Assembly (NCBI GenBank): GCA_030706015.1
Contig: JAUZPI010000012.1
Span: 8,727 to 72,726 of the forward strand
DNA length: 64,000 nucleotides
From: Bacillota bacterium
GTDB lineage: Bacteria > Bacillota > Clostridia > Clostridiales > Clostridiaceae
Reading direction: 5' to 3'
Shown here: positions 24,926-33,833 of the stretch, in pieces
How the letters are laid out: every line of letters starts with the position of its first letter
How positions within the stretch are numbered: position 1 is the first letter of the stretch
The notes under the pieces: generated by a model
What the model was told of the DNA's origin: nothing
Databases searched by the model: none
Seen by the model: only the letters and a program-made list of their open reading frames with translations
Made by a program: the position numbers and the translations under genes

Positions 24926-27208
24926 TTATGCAGCTTCAGCGTCCTGAACACTCTGTTCTTTCTCTTTTCCTAAATTAATTGCTGCTCTGGTAATAAACCC
25001 ACCACACAGAAATACTATAATAAAAATGAACATTACCAATATATAATGGTTTAATATGGATTGATTTATGCCAGATATAGTCATTCTAAGTGTACTTACC
25101 GAATAAGTCATAGGGACGATTTTGTTAATTATTCGGTAAACTGTAGGAGCTGTTTCTATTGGGAATGTTCCTGCTGAGGAAGCCAGCTGCATAATAAACA
25201 CTAGGAATATAATTATCCTTCCAATAGCACCTAGGGCATATGATAATCCGTATATAACACTAAAAAAAACTATTGAAATAAGAACATTAGTTAAATAGAA
25301 TTGCGGCACGCTTACTGGTTTAACACCCAAGCCATTTATAGCAGTAATGCTTAAGATTAAAGCTTGGAACGCCACAATAATGGAGCCTGCAATGAATTTT
25401 CCCATAAAGCAGTTAATGAACCTAATCTCAGCTGTAGGTTTAACTTTTGCTAATATCATATTGAAAAACATCGCTCCTAACCATAATGACAATGATAAAA
25501 AATATGGTGCTAAGCCTTCTCCGTAGTATTTCACATTGTTTATAGAATTATCCTTTAGTGTTATAGGCTCTGAAATAAACTGGGACATGTCCTTAGAGTT
25601 AAATTTTAGTTTGCTGTCTATCTTATCATAGCCATCATTTAATCCATCACTAAGCTTAGCTACTCCGGCATTTGCATTCTGAAGACCATCCTTAAGGAAA
25701 TTTGAACCATTGCTTAGAGACTTTAGTCCGTTTGAAAGCTCATCTGTCTTTTCAGCTGCAGTATTTAATCCTTTTACTAAAAGCATATTTCCATCGTTGA
25801 TAGTTTTTAGACCTTCTTGTAATGATGTTGAACCACTGTTTAGCTCATCTAATCCATTTGCCAGGTCTTCAGTCTTATTGGTAACAGTATTCAATGCGGT
25901 TAGTATACTGCCGCTTCCTTCTTGAATTTCCTGAGCTCCGCCTATTAATTGGTCTGTACCTGCAGCTGCTTTACTTTGTGTATCAGCTAATCCTGCTGCC
26001 AAGCTGCCTACTCCATCTGAAATCTTCTGAGTACCTTTCTTAAGTTGCTGCAAACTGTCTGAAAGCTGATGAATGGAATTTGAAGCTATTGTTAATCGTG
26101 ATTCCCCGTTAGTTCCTACAGATTCTCTGCTTATGTGATCCAAAATTAACATTGCTGCGTTTAGCTTCTGCTCATCACTCAAGGTAGTGTCATGTAAATA
26201 TGAATCAGCGTCATTTACAGCACTCGCTAATGTACTTACTGATGTATCCAGCTGTCCTGTTCCCTGTGTAATGGCATCGGCATTATTATTAAGATTTGAA
26301 GCGCCTTTTACTAATTGAGAAATCTGATCATTAGGTTTGGTTAAATTACTCTTTAGAGTCTTTAACCCATCAACTAATGTTGAAGAACCACTTACTACCT
26401 GTTCTTCTCCTATTGATATACCTTTTAAACCTGCTTGTAGCCGCTTTGAACCTGCTGATGCGATATTAAGACCATTTGATAGATTATTGCTTCCATTAAC
26501 AAGCTTTTGTGTACCAGCCTGCAGTACTGTTGTGGAATTTGCCGCCGTCTTGAGCCCACTTTCAAGTTGTGCTGAACCATCAGCAGCTCTTTGAGTACCG
26601 TCAGCCAGCTCCTTGCCGCCATTTAAAAGCTTGTGTTCACCGGATTGAAGCTGGGCTGCTCCATCAGCTGCATCCTTAATGGAAACTTTCATATTATCTA
26701 GGCTATCCACTAAGGCTTTTGAAAGTTCCTTTTGAATACTTGAACTTACTTTTGCTTTAATACTACTAGCAATTTTTGAAGAAACCTGTGAAAAAACAAA
26801 ATTTTCCCCTTGATTTCCTATATAAATTATCTCAGGAGTTTTAAGTTTTCCGTCCTGGGTATTTGAAATGTTTTCAGAAAAGTTCTCAGGAATTTCTATT
26901 ACGGCATAGTATTTCGTACCCCTTACTCCATCCATTGCATCTTCATAGCTTACAAACTTCCAGCCTATATCCTTGTTGGTTTTTAGATTATCCTCCAGCT
27001 CTTTTCCTAATGAATACTGTTTTCCATCCTTAGTAACCGACTTATCTAAGTTCACAAAAGCCACAGGTACACTATCAAGGCTGCCATAAACATTCCAAAT
27101 GCTGCCAAGGTAGATTGAAGAATAAAGCATTGGTATAAACATTACAAAAATAATTGCTATAACTAAAGTCACTTTCTTAGACTTTGACTTGTTTTTATTA
27201 AGTTTCAT
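24926..27208 (-). CDS. YhgE/Pip-family membrane protein (second copy)
   Basis: A 760-aa paralogue of the protein at 17118, with the same plan: N-terminal TM (about 12-34), PVAFVNLDKSV domain, long repeat region (about 190-500, many L..G...L..GL units), then a multi-TM C-terminal domain with the shared WLGAMFFNMIL and FPIETAPTVYRI segments. The repeat region is about 70 residues longer than in copy one. It ends in an acidic tail EQSVQDAEAA. It is transcribed divergently from a LysR gene 190 nt away, its likely regulator. Role not established; the family is linked to phage adsorption and cell-envelope export. Confidence 0.87.
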   Translation of the reverse strand: MKLNKNKSKSKKVTLVIAIIFVMFIPMLYSSIYLGSIWNVYGSLDSVPVAFVNLDKSVTKDGKQYSLGKELEDNLKTNKDIGWKFVSYEDAMDGVRGTKYYAVIEIPENFSENISNTQDGKLKTPEIIYIGNQGENFVFSQVSSKIASSIKAKVSSSIQKELSKALVDSLDNMKVSIKDAADGAAQLQSGEHKLLNGGKELADGTQRAADGSAQLESGLKTAANSTTVLQAGTQKLVNGSNNLSNGLNIASAGSKRLQAGLKGISIGEEQVVSGSSTLVDGLKTLKSNLTKPNDQISQLVKGASNLNNNADAITQGTGQLDTSVSTLASAVNDADSYLHDTTLSDEQKLNAAMLILDHISRESVGTNGESRLTIASNSIHQLSDSLQQLKKGTQKISDGVGSLAAGLADTQSKAAAGTDQLIGGAQEIQEGSGSILTALNTVTNKTEDLANGLDELNSGSTSLQEGLKTINDGNMLLVKGLNTAAEKTDELSNGLKSLSNGSNFLKDGLQNANAGVAKLSDGLNDGYDKIDSKLKFNSKDMSQFISEPITLKDNSINNVKYYGEGLAPYFLSLSLWLGAMFFNMILAKVKPTAEIRFINCFMGKFIAGSIIVAFQALILSITAINGLGVKPVSVPQFYLTNVLISIVFFSVIYGLSYALGAIGRIIIFLVFIMQLASSAGTFPIETAPTVYRIINKIVPMTYSVSTLRMTISGINQSILNHYILVMFIFIIVFLCGGFITRAAINLGKEKEQSVQDAEAA

Positions 27209-27399
27209 TTTTTTCCCCCTTTATTTAAAAATTTTATATGTAGTAGAATTTGACCCCAAATTTCTTTCCTAAAGAAATCCAATGTGCATATGATTATGGG
27301 CTTTAATTGCATTACTATTTGAATAATAACACGGATTTATGATAAAATATATTTAATTAAAATTAACTATGCTTAAATAAAACTTAAGGAAGTGCTTTG

Positions 27400-28299
27400 A
27401 TGAATATTACACAATTTCAATACTTAGTTGATGTAGGAATACTGGGATCCTTTACAGATGCGGCAAATAAGAACCTAATGACCGTACCTACAATAAGCCA
27501 ATCCATAGCACAATTAGAGGCTGAATTGGATGTCACACTTTTTTCACGTTCCCGAAAAGGCGTAGTTCCCACCCTTGAAGGGAAAATTGTTCTCCAGTAT
27601 GCTGATGGCATTCTTAAAACTATAGAAAAAATGAAAAAAGAAATTGCATTATCGAAGGAAGATAGCAAAGTTAGTATCACTATTGCCACTATTCCAGGAA
27701 TGATATCACAAATAATAAATACTACATTAAAGTTTAAAAAAAAATTTCCTGATTTGAATATTCAGCTCATTGAAGGGGCTTCTAATGTAGTAATGAATCA
27801 TGTTAAAAGTGGCCATGCTGATATAGGCTTCCTATCATTTAGTGAAAGTAGAGACGAAGAAGCTTTATTTTGGCATCCGCTAGTTCATGGTGAAATAAGG
27901 TTAGTAGTAAATACAAACTCTCATTTACGATTTAAAGATAATATCTATGGTGATGAACTAGAAGATGAAATGATTGTTCTATATAATGAGCCATACTTAA
28001 TTGAGGTTGCTAAAGAAATTTTACCTGAAAAGTCAAAGAATAATATTACTCTTACAACAAATAACATAGAAGTAATTTTTGAAATGATAACCAAGGGAAA
28101 TGCAGTTACAATAGCTCCAGATTATATTATCAATTCAATGCCGGCGCATATGAAAAATAAGGCCGTATCTATCTCAATAAATAAATATAAAGCTATCTCT
28201 TACTATCTTTGGCGAGTTACCCGAAAAAACGAGAAGTTATCTCAAATTATAGAGCAATTCACCCAAGAATTAACTAATAATTATAAAGATATTTCTTAA
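27400..28299 (+). CDS. LysR-family transcriptional regulator
   Basis: The N-terminal winged HTH reads MNITQFQYLVDVGILGSFTDAANKNLMTVPTISQSIAQLEAEL, followed by a periplasmic-binding-like effector domain (about 92-295). The ATG at 27400 lies 9 nt after AAGGA; a TTG three bases upstream is in frame but less well placed. Divergent from the second yhgE-like gene, sharing about 190 bp of control region, which is the usual LysR layout. Effector unknown. Confidence 0.93.
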   Translation: MNITQFQYLVDVGILGSFTDAANKNLMTVPTISQSIAQLEAELDVTLFSRSRKGVVPTLEGKIVLQYADGILKTIEKMKKEIALSKEDSKVSITIATIPGMISQIINTTLKFKKKFPDLNIQLIEGASNVVMNHVKSGHADIGFLSFSESRDEEALFWHPLVHGEIRLVVNTNSHLRFKDNIYGDELEDEMIVLYNEPYLIEVAKEILPEKSKNNITLTTNNIEVIFEMITKGNAVTIAPDYIINSMPAHMKNKAVSISINKYKAISYYLWRVTRKNEKLSQIIEQFTQELTNNYKDIS

Positions 28300-28605
28300 A
28301 TTAAATGTGGATAGTTTGAGAATATAGCTTTAAGGAGGTGTTTATTTACATTAAACTAATGGGAGTTTCACTGCAGTAGTTGGTATTCTATTATAATTAA
28401 AAAAAGTATACACCTTATTTGCTTTCGGTATGCATTTTATTTTAAAGTTACTACTAAGACGAAATAAATTATTATATATATTATTGCATAATATTCCAAG
28501 TTAGCTGCTCTCTTTATATAAAAGGCACTGAGTAACCATTAATAATACGTCTGATATACTATTAATGGTGAAGCTTATAAAAGTAGAAATATAAAGGAGT
28601 ATTAT
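28300..28605. other. Intergenic region with an inverted repeat
   Basis: Contains an inverted repeat at 28535-28569 (ACCATTAATA / TATTAATGGT) about 40 nt before the next gene, perhaps an operator. An AGGAGGTG at 28334 is not followed by a usable frame. Nothing else recognised. Confidence 0.4.
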
Positions 28606-29181
28606 ATGTATAATAACCAATTTCCCTGTTGTCCTTACTACATGAATCAAGCTGATTACTACTCCTTCAATGTAAAGTGGAGAAATAAGACACAAAAATT
28701 TGCGGACTTTAGTGGTACCGTCACAAGGATTGAAGATTTTAATCCAAGTCAAAATGATACATCAGCAGGCTGCTATAAATTAATGTCACTGGAAAGCAAA
28801 GACAAGGGGCCGGTAAATTTTGTGATATCCCCGGAAACTTACTTTGTAGATCATGAAGTAATAAAGGTTGGAGACAATGTAACTGGATTTTACGATGCAA
28901 ACGCACCTGCCATTCTTATTTATCCACCGCAATATCCTGCAATTGTTATGGCAAAAGACACAGATTTTCAAGATGTTACCGTAGATTATTTCAACAATCA
29001 ACTTATAAGCAGTAATGGAGATTTAAAACTAAATATTGACTTATCTACTTATATGATTCTGACAAACAACCAGCCTTTTAACAGATACCCTGGAAATAGA
29101 AATCTAGTTGTTGTGTATGGACCTACAACCAAGAGTATACCTGCCCAAACCACTCCATTTAAGATCATTGTACTATGCTAA
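28606..29181 (+). CDS. Conserved-looking protein of unknown function, 191 aa
   Basis: Not recognised. It begins MYNNQFPCCPYYMNQ, a short Cys/Tyr-rich head, then a beta-rich stretch with two sections that read like OB or Ig-like strands (GTVTRIEDFN, NFVISPETYFVD, GDNVTGFYDANAP, YPPQYPAIVM). The second half (NLVVVYGPTTKSIPAQTTPFKIIVLC) ends in Cys. No signal peptide or TM. AAGGAG precedes the ATG and strong terminators follow, so it is a monocistronic gene. The Tyr/Cys-rich head would suit a spore-coat protein, but that is a guess. Confidence 0.7.
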   Translation: MYNNQFPCCPYYMNQADYYSFNVKWRNKTQKFADFSGTVTRIEDFNPSQNDTSAGCYKLMSLESKDKGPVNFVISPETYFVDHEVIKVGDNVTGFYDANAPAILIYPPQYPAIVMAKDTDFQDVTVDYFNNQLISSNGDLKLNIDLSTYMILTNNQPFNRYPGNRNLVVVYGPTTKSIPAQTTPFKIIVLC

Positions 29182-29242
29182 ATCAAGATATGTTATATTA
29201 GTGCATGTAATTAAAATCAGCAGACAGTACAAAAGAAAGGAC

Positions 29243-29269
29243 CTGTAGCACTAAAAATTGGTGCTACAG
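29243..29269 (+). terminator. Intrinsic terminator
   Basis: Inverted repeat CTGTAGCAC / GTGCTACAG with a 9-nt loop and following TTTT, downstream of the 191-aa gene. Confidence 0.8.
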
Positions 29270-29305
29270 CTTTTGGCGATTGCAATAAATTAATAGCATG
29301 CTAAG

Positions 29306-29337
29306 AAAAGCTTGGCAATAATTTAGTCAAGCTTTTT
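29306..29337. terminator. Second terminator-like hairpin
   Basis: AAAAGCTTG / CAAGCTTTTT with a 13-nt loop, between the convergent 191-aa and PilZ genes; usable in either direction. Confidence 0.65.
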
Positions 29338-29469
29338 ATTAAGTGATATAATAATTTCTATAAATTCAATTATGTAGCCGACACTAACATTTTTAAATTT
29401 AATCGGTTCAATTTGTTTAAAATTAAACTTCTTAAAATTTTCTTATAAACACGTACTATTTCTATTAGT

Positions 29470-29919
29470 TTATACTGAAGCATTCTCTACATTTCGACAT
29501 TTACTTCCTTTGCATGAACTATACTCAATATTCCGCCAATCCTTTTTCAGTGCAATTAATAACCTATTAAATATTTTTATATACTCAGTTTCTGTTTGTT
29601 CGTCAAGTATAAACTGTACACCATATTTATATATACCATCTCTAATTTCTGTTCTTCTTATAATATTTCCAATGAAAGAAATAGATTCTTTAAATATAGT
29701 AGTATTAAACCTAAAGATTACTTCTTTCCCTATAGGGAAATTAAGCTTTGAAGTAAAAGCTAAACCACCAGCACCTATATCTATAACACAAACATTAGTA
29801 ATGCTTGTTTTAATCTTTTTACCCTTAACTTCTACGATAGTCATTTCTGTACATAACGGTGTGTCTAAGTCGATGCGAAAATATTTTCTTCTATTATCTT
29901 CACCTGAAAATTTGTTCAT
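29470..29919 (-). CDS. PilZ-domain protein (c-di-GMP binding)
   Basis: A 149-aa single-domain protein. The N-terminal NRRKYFRIDL supplies the RxxxR motif and VIDIGAGGLAF corresponds to the second PilZ motif, with Gly at the usual Ser position (DxSxxG becomes DIGAGG). A C-terminal helix ends in a Cys-containing tail SSCKGSKCRN. Likely a small cytosolic c-di-GMP effector; weakened binding is possible because of the Ser change. No motility genes are adjacent. Confidence 0.85.
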   Translation of the reverse strand: MNKFSGEDNRRKYFRIDLDTPLCTEMTIVEVKGKKIKTSITNVCVIDIGAGGLAFTSKLNFPIGKEVIFRFNTTIFKESISFIGNIIRRTEIRDGIYKYGVQFILDEQTETEYIKIFNRLLIALKKDWRNIEYSSCKGSKCRNVENASV

Positions 29920-30358
29920 GATTATTAACTCCCTTACTAAAAATAAATCACCTTGATTTTTGGTGATTTATTAAAATGTTTAATATCATATTTTATTATA
30001 TTATAATTCTAATTATAGTATCAATAGAGACGATTTTAAGATAACGATTACATTTAAGATTTAATAAAAACTGATTCCAAAAAGCATTTCTGCTCTTGAT
30101 GTTAAACATGATATACAGATTGCAGTGTAACTATCTCAACTTATTTAAAAAAAATCCTGCTACCTAATCATAAATAACTAGTTAGTCTTTCCTCTATATA
30201 ACAATCATCTAATAAGTGCCAAGTTATTTTTCAGTATAATACTAAGTTCGATGCACCTTATAAACCTGTATAAAAATAGATTAGTATAATTTTTAAAACA
30301 AAATGAGAATATTAGCATAATATAAATAGATAGAACTTTTTATTTTACGGAGGCGTAA
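29920..30358. other. Intergenic region upstream of the ABC binding-protein gene
   Basis: AT-rich, 439 bp. A TTGTAT/TATAAT-like promoter may lie near 30285-30330. No TPP, SAM or other riboswitch core could be recognised despite the transporter type downstream. Confidence 0.4.
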
Positions 30359-31390
30359 ATGAAAAAGAAAAACAGTATCCTTCTTTCATTACTTACTGTC
30401 ATATTATTAATTAGTACAACTCTTATCGGCTGCAGCAATACTAAGACCGATACTACATTAAAAAAAGTTAGACTTAATGAGGTAACTAGATCAGTTTTTT
30501 ATGCGCCAATGTATGCTGCTATCAGCAATGGCTACTTCAAAGAAGAAGGTATCCAATTAGATATCTCCACCGGTGAAGGCGCTGATAAAACCATGCAGCA
30601 AGTATTGAGCAAGAATGCTGATATTGGCTTCTGTGGTCCAGAACAAACTATTTATATTTATAATCAAAAAAGAGACGACTACCCTGTTTTATTTGCACAG
30701 CTTACTCAGAGAGATGGTTCTTTCTTAATATCAAGAACTAACGATAAGAATTTCAACTGGGAGTCTTTAGAAGGCAAAAACGTACTTGGTGGAAGACCTG
30801 GTGGAGTTCCTGAAATGGCTTTAGAATATGTACTTAGAAATCATGGATTAGTTCCTGGAAAGAATTTAAATGTTATTACCAATGTGGCCTTCTCAGCTGC
30901 TCCGGGAGCATTTAAGGGAGGAACTGGTGATTACGCTGCCTTGTTCGAACCTTCAGCAAGTGCTTTAGTAAAAGATAAGTCTGGCTATATAGTTGCTTCG
31001 GTTGGAGCATCTGCAGGACCTATTCCATATACCTGTTTCTTTACCACAAAATCATATATGGACAATAACAAAGATACTATTCAAAAGTTTACCAATGCAA
31101 TTTATAAAGGGCAAATTTGGGTAAGTCAGCACAGTGATGCAGAAGTAGCTAAAGCTATAAAATCATATTTTCCAGGAACTGATGAAGCTGTTCTTCAAAA
31201 TGTTATAAAAAATTATAGAGCAATTAATGCATATGCTCCAAATCCAATTATTAAAGAAGAAAATATGTCTAGACTTATGGATATTATTCAATCCTACAAT
31301 TCACAATTATTAAAACAAAGACCGCCTTTCAGCAAGATTGTTAATAATGAATTTTCCAACAATGCAGTAAATACAATTAAGCCAAAATAA
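30359..31390 (+). CDS. ABC transporter substrate-binding lipoprotein (NitT/TauT, NMT1/SsuA-like)
   Basis: A 343-aa lipoprotein with an N-terminal signal and lipobox LIGCSNT (Cys about 26). The mature part starts VRLNEVTRSVFYAPMYAAISNGYFKEEGIQLD, typical of NMT1/THI5-like binding proteins for nitrate, sulfonates or pyrimidine precursors, and continues ADIGFCGPEQTIYIY. Substrate not decidable. Its ATPase and permease partners are at 33834-35394, 2.4 kb away, separated by minus-strand genes. A decayed copy of 100 bp of this gene is at 24766. Confidence 0.88.
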   Translation: MKKKNSILLSLLTVILLISTTLIGCSNTKTDTTLKKVRLNEVTRSVFYAPMYAAISNGYFKEEGIQLDISTGEGADKTMQQVLSKNADIGFCGPEQTIYIYNQKRDDYPVLFAQLTQRDGSFLISRTNDKNFNWESLEGKNVLGGRPGGVPEMALEYVLRNHGLVPGKNLNVITNVAFSAAPGAFKGGTGDYAALFEPSASALVKDKSGYIVASVGASAGPIPYTCFFTTKSYMDNNKDTIQKFTNAIYKGQIWVSQHSDAEVAKAIKSYFPGTDEAVLQNVIKNYRAINAYAPNPIIKEENMSRLMDIIQSYNSQLLKQRPPFSKIVNNEFSNNAVNTIKPK

Positions 31391-31404
31391 CTATTTGATA
31401 ATAT

Positions 31405-31440
31405 AGGGGTACTAGATCATTGAAGAGACCTAGTACCCCT
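31405..31440. terminator. Intrinsic terminator
   Basis: Perfect 11-bp arms AGGGGTACTAG / CTAGTACCCCT with a 14-nt loop, after the binding-protein gene and facing the convergent prohibitin-like operon. Confidence 0.85.
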
Positions 31441-31591
31441 ATAATTATCATTGCGATGCTTGGATAAATTAAGCTGAATAAAAATATTGAACAAATAAAT
31501 ATAGTCTTACAATTAATCGTTGTTGTTCTTGTTTGAGAATTAGGATTATTGACACTTGTTTCTGTTAACATAAATTTTATTACTTTAATAT

Positions 31592-32497
31592 CTATTTACC
31601 TGCTGTTGCTGCAGAGCTAGAAGCTGGAATATTTATTAATGAGTTATCCCCAGTCATTGTTGTTGGTAATTTTCCATCCCATTTTGTCCATTTTGTATAC
31701 TCTACTAACTCAGGTGTTAAACTCTGCTTAACAGCTTCATTGGCCTTTGCTTCACCTTGCGCCTTAATGAGAGCAGCATCTGCATCTCCTTGAGCTGTAA
31801 CTCTTTTAGTTTCAGCATCTACTTTAGCTTGTTCCTGCAAAACTTTTGCTGTCTGTAGCTTTTGTTCTGCGTTTACCTTATCTTGTATTGCCTGCATGGA
31901 AGCTGAGTCTGGCCTTATTGCTAAGAAAGTGAAGCTCTCTATTGTAATACCATACTGCTGCATATCCTTAGCAAAGGCATCCATTACCTTACTCTGAATT
32001 TCTGGTCTAGAAGCACCATAAACATCCATTACCTCATACCCAGATGATATATTATTTATATTAGATTTCAAGCTTCTTCTGATGAAATTATCTTCAATAG
32101 TTTTAGCATCTTGTCCTCTAAATTTAGTAAATATCTCAGGAAGCTTATTGGAATCCATATGATAAGAATAAGATGCATCTACATTGACTGACTTTCCTGA
32201 CTTAGTATTTATATCAAAGCTGTCATCTTCCTTTGATCCTTCTTTACTATCTTTTGATAGGAATACAGTTTCGGTTGACACAGGATAACTTGTTACATGT
32301 TCAGTTGGTGATATTAAATGCCAACCTTGACTTAGAGTTCTACTTTTAATTCCTCCATCCATTCCATAGATTACTCCTGCATATCCTGGCTGAATTTTGG
32401 TAGTTGACATTCCAATGAGTACAGCACCTCCCAATAATACAACTGCTGTTATTATAGCACCCATTACAAAATTAGATGATAAATAATGTCTATTCAT
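31592..32497 (-). CDS. SPFH/prohibitin-family membrane protein
   Basis: About 301 aa from the ATG at 32497 (AGGAAGGAAATAAAA just upstream; the frame is open ten codons further). One N-terminal TM (about 12-32), then the SPFH domain (residues 35-200, KIQPGYAGVIYGMDGGIKSRTLSQGWHL) and a coiled coil rich in Ala/Glu/Lys (KVLQEQAKVDAETKRVTAQGD). Prohibitin-like proteins organise membrane microdomains. It overlaps the stop of the small membrane protein upstream (ATGAATAG), indicating translational coupling. Confidence 0.88.
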   Translation of the reverse strand: MNRHYLSSNFVMGAIITAVVLLGGAVLIGMSTTKIQPGYAGVIYGMDGGIKSRTLSQGWHLISPTEHVTSYPVSTETVFLSKDSKEGSKEDDSFDINTKSGKSVNVDASYSYHMDSNKLPEIFTKFRGQDAKTIEDNFIRRSLKSNINNISSGYEVMDVYGASRPEIQSKVMDAFAKDMQQYGITIESFTFLAIRPDSASMQAIQDKVNAEQKLQTAKVLQEQAKVDAETKRVTAQGDADAALIKAQGEAKANEAVKQSLTPELVEYTKWTKWDGKLPTTMTGDNSLINIPASSSAATAGK

Positions 32498-32651
32498 TTT
32501 TATTTCCTTCCTCTCTATCTTCATCAATTAAATTTTCATTGAAAGGTTTAGTGGTTTTATCTACTGCTCGTCCTATCTTAACAAAGAATTTTGCAAGAAA
32601 AAGCCATACTAATACCAAACCAATGATTACAAGAATATAAAATACATACAT
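32490..32651 (-). CDS. Small single-TM protein, coupled to the SPFH gene
   Basis: A 53-aa frame: MYVFYILVIIGLVLVWLFLA membrane segment followed by a charged tail with DEDREEGNKNE. GGAGG lies 8 nt before the ATG at 32651; an ATG five codons earlier is in frame but overlaps that site. Its TAG stop overlaps the SPFH start by 4-8 nt. NfeD-type partners normally accompany SPFH proteins, but this one is not recognisably NfeD. Confidence 0.65.
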   Translation of the reverse strand: MYVFYILVIIGLVLVWLFLAKFFVKIGRAVDKTTKPFNENLIDEDREEGNKNE

Positions 32652-32934
32652 TATTGGGTCCTCCATTTTCCAAATGAATAAGTATTAAAATTGTTCATCA
32701 AAAAGATTTTTACTGTTTTTTATTAGTTACTGCCTTGGCATAGATAAATATTACTCTTATATTGCTGCAAATTCAAAGATAGATTAAAAGATAATCAGTA
32801 TATTGCATGACGTTTAAAGGCAACCATAAGAAAGTATACGTGATTATTTAAGATTTTATCTATTTTACTCAAGAATGCTCTATATTGTAAAAAAGAATTT
32901 TGTAGAACTAAATTCCTGTGAATAAAATAAAAAC

Positions 32935-32963
32935 AGACACTAAAGCCCAAGCTTTCAGTGTCT
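32935..32963. terminator. Intrinsic terminator
   Basis: Stem AGACACT-AAAGC / GCTTT-AGTGTCT with a CCAA loop, T-rich on the plus side and A-rich on the other. It follows the broken LPXTG gene (minus strand) and bounds the SPFH operon control region; 32667-32934 holds nothing else recognisable. Confidence 0.7.
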
Positions 32964-32976
32964 ATTTTTTACGGAA

Positions 32977-33715
32977 TTATTCTAATCTTTTTTTCTTTCT
33001 TTTTGGTAATACGATTGTGAATGCACCAGCCACAAGAGTAAGTACTCCAAGTTCAATTAATAGAGATTCATCTACATATGATCCGGTCTTTGGAAGACTT
33101 GCAGCAACTATTATAGAATTATTAATATCATCATTGATTTTTGATAGAATATCACCTGAATTATTTGTTACTTGAACAGTACTCGAATTAGCTGTTGTAC
33201 CTGTTGTTGTTGAATCAAATTTTCCATTAAGATTATTGAAGCAGGTACTTCCCAGGATGAACCTGTAAATTTAACATTATATTTAACAGCTTCAGAACCG
33301 TTTTCATCACTTACAACATCAGCTGCAGTTTTGTTTATAGGTAAATTTGCATTATCATCAAAATCATTGCTGAATACAGTTGCTGGATCATTTGAAACTG
33401 TTGGAGCTATTCTATCAATAAGTTGTATATTATCTATGTAAACATCACCATTATAATTACATTGATATCCTGCAAGTTTTAGAGCAATTTGGTGAAGATC
33501 GTTCTCAGCAACAATTTCATTACCAAAAGGAATTTCAACAGTTTTTTTCAAATAACCATTACTTTTTGTAAAATCACTTGCTGCAATTTCAGGAATAGTA
33601 TTGCTTTGAGTCCAATCCCAACCATTCCCCATCTTTGTCATACCTTGATTGTTCCAGTATACATACTAGGTTCTGGTAATATTAAATCAAACTGCAATTT
33701 TGCGCCTATAGAAGA
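32977..33715 (-). pseudogene. Broken LPXTG cell-wall-anchored carbohydrate-binding protein
   Basis: Three frames are needed to read one protein. The 5' part reads IGAKLQFDLILPEPSMYTGTIKV then stops; the next frame (33641 down) reads TKMGNGWDWTQSNTIPE through YIDNIQLID to FTGSSWEVPASIIL; a further shift near 33230 gives FDSTTTGTTANSS and a sortase anchor: LPKTG, a hydrophobic helix and KRKKKRLE. The VYIDNIQL strand and KLQFDL look like a jelly-roll carbohydrate-binding module of the type found in mannanases. Signal peptide and N-terminus are absent, so this is a 5'-truncated, twice-frameshifted remnant. Confidence 0.75.
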
Positions 33716-33833
33716 TTATCTATAATATTGCCCTACGGTGATAGACCTTAACAACAATTTAGTATAATACATATACTAAACTAAAGATTATAAGGTTTGA
33801 TATATAGTTCTTACTCATAAGGAGATGGTAAAG

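Noticed and set aside
17118..27208. Prophage region, from the 'phage infection protein' name of the YhgE/Pip family
   Set aside because: The name refers to a host membrane protein; no phage structural, replication or lysis cassette is present.
29510..29956. 148-aa plus-strand frame
   Set aside because: Exact antisense shadow of the PilZ gene, which has clear family motifs and a better ribosome site.
29920..30358. TPP or SAM riboswitch before the NMT1-like binding protein
   Set aside because: No core sequence of either class could be recognised in the region.
31377..31571. 64-aa minus-strand frame after the SPFH gene with one hydrophobic stretch
   Set aside because: No ribosome site, and its 3' part runs through the strong terminator at 31405-31440 and the end of the binding-protein gene.
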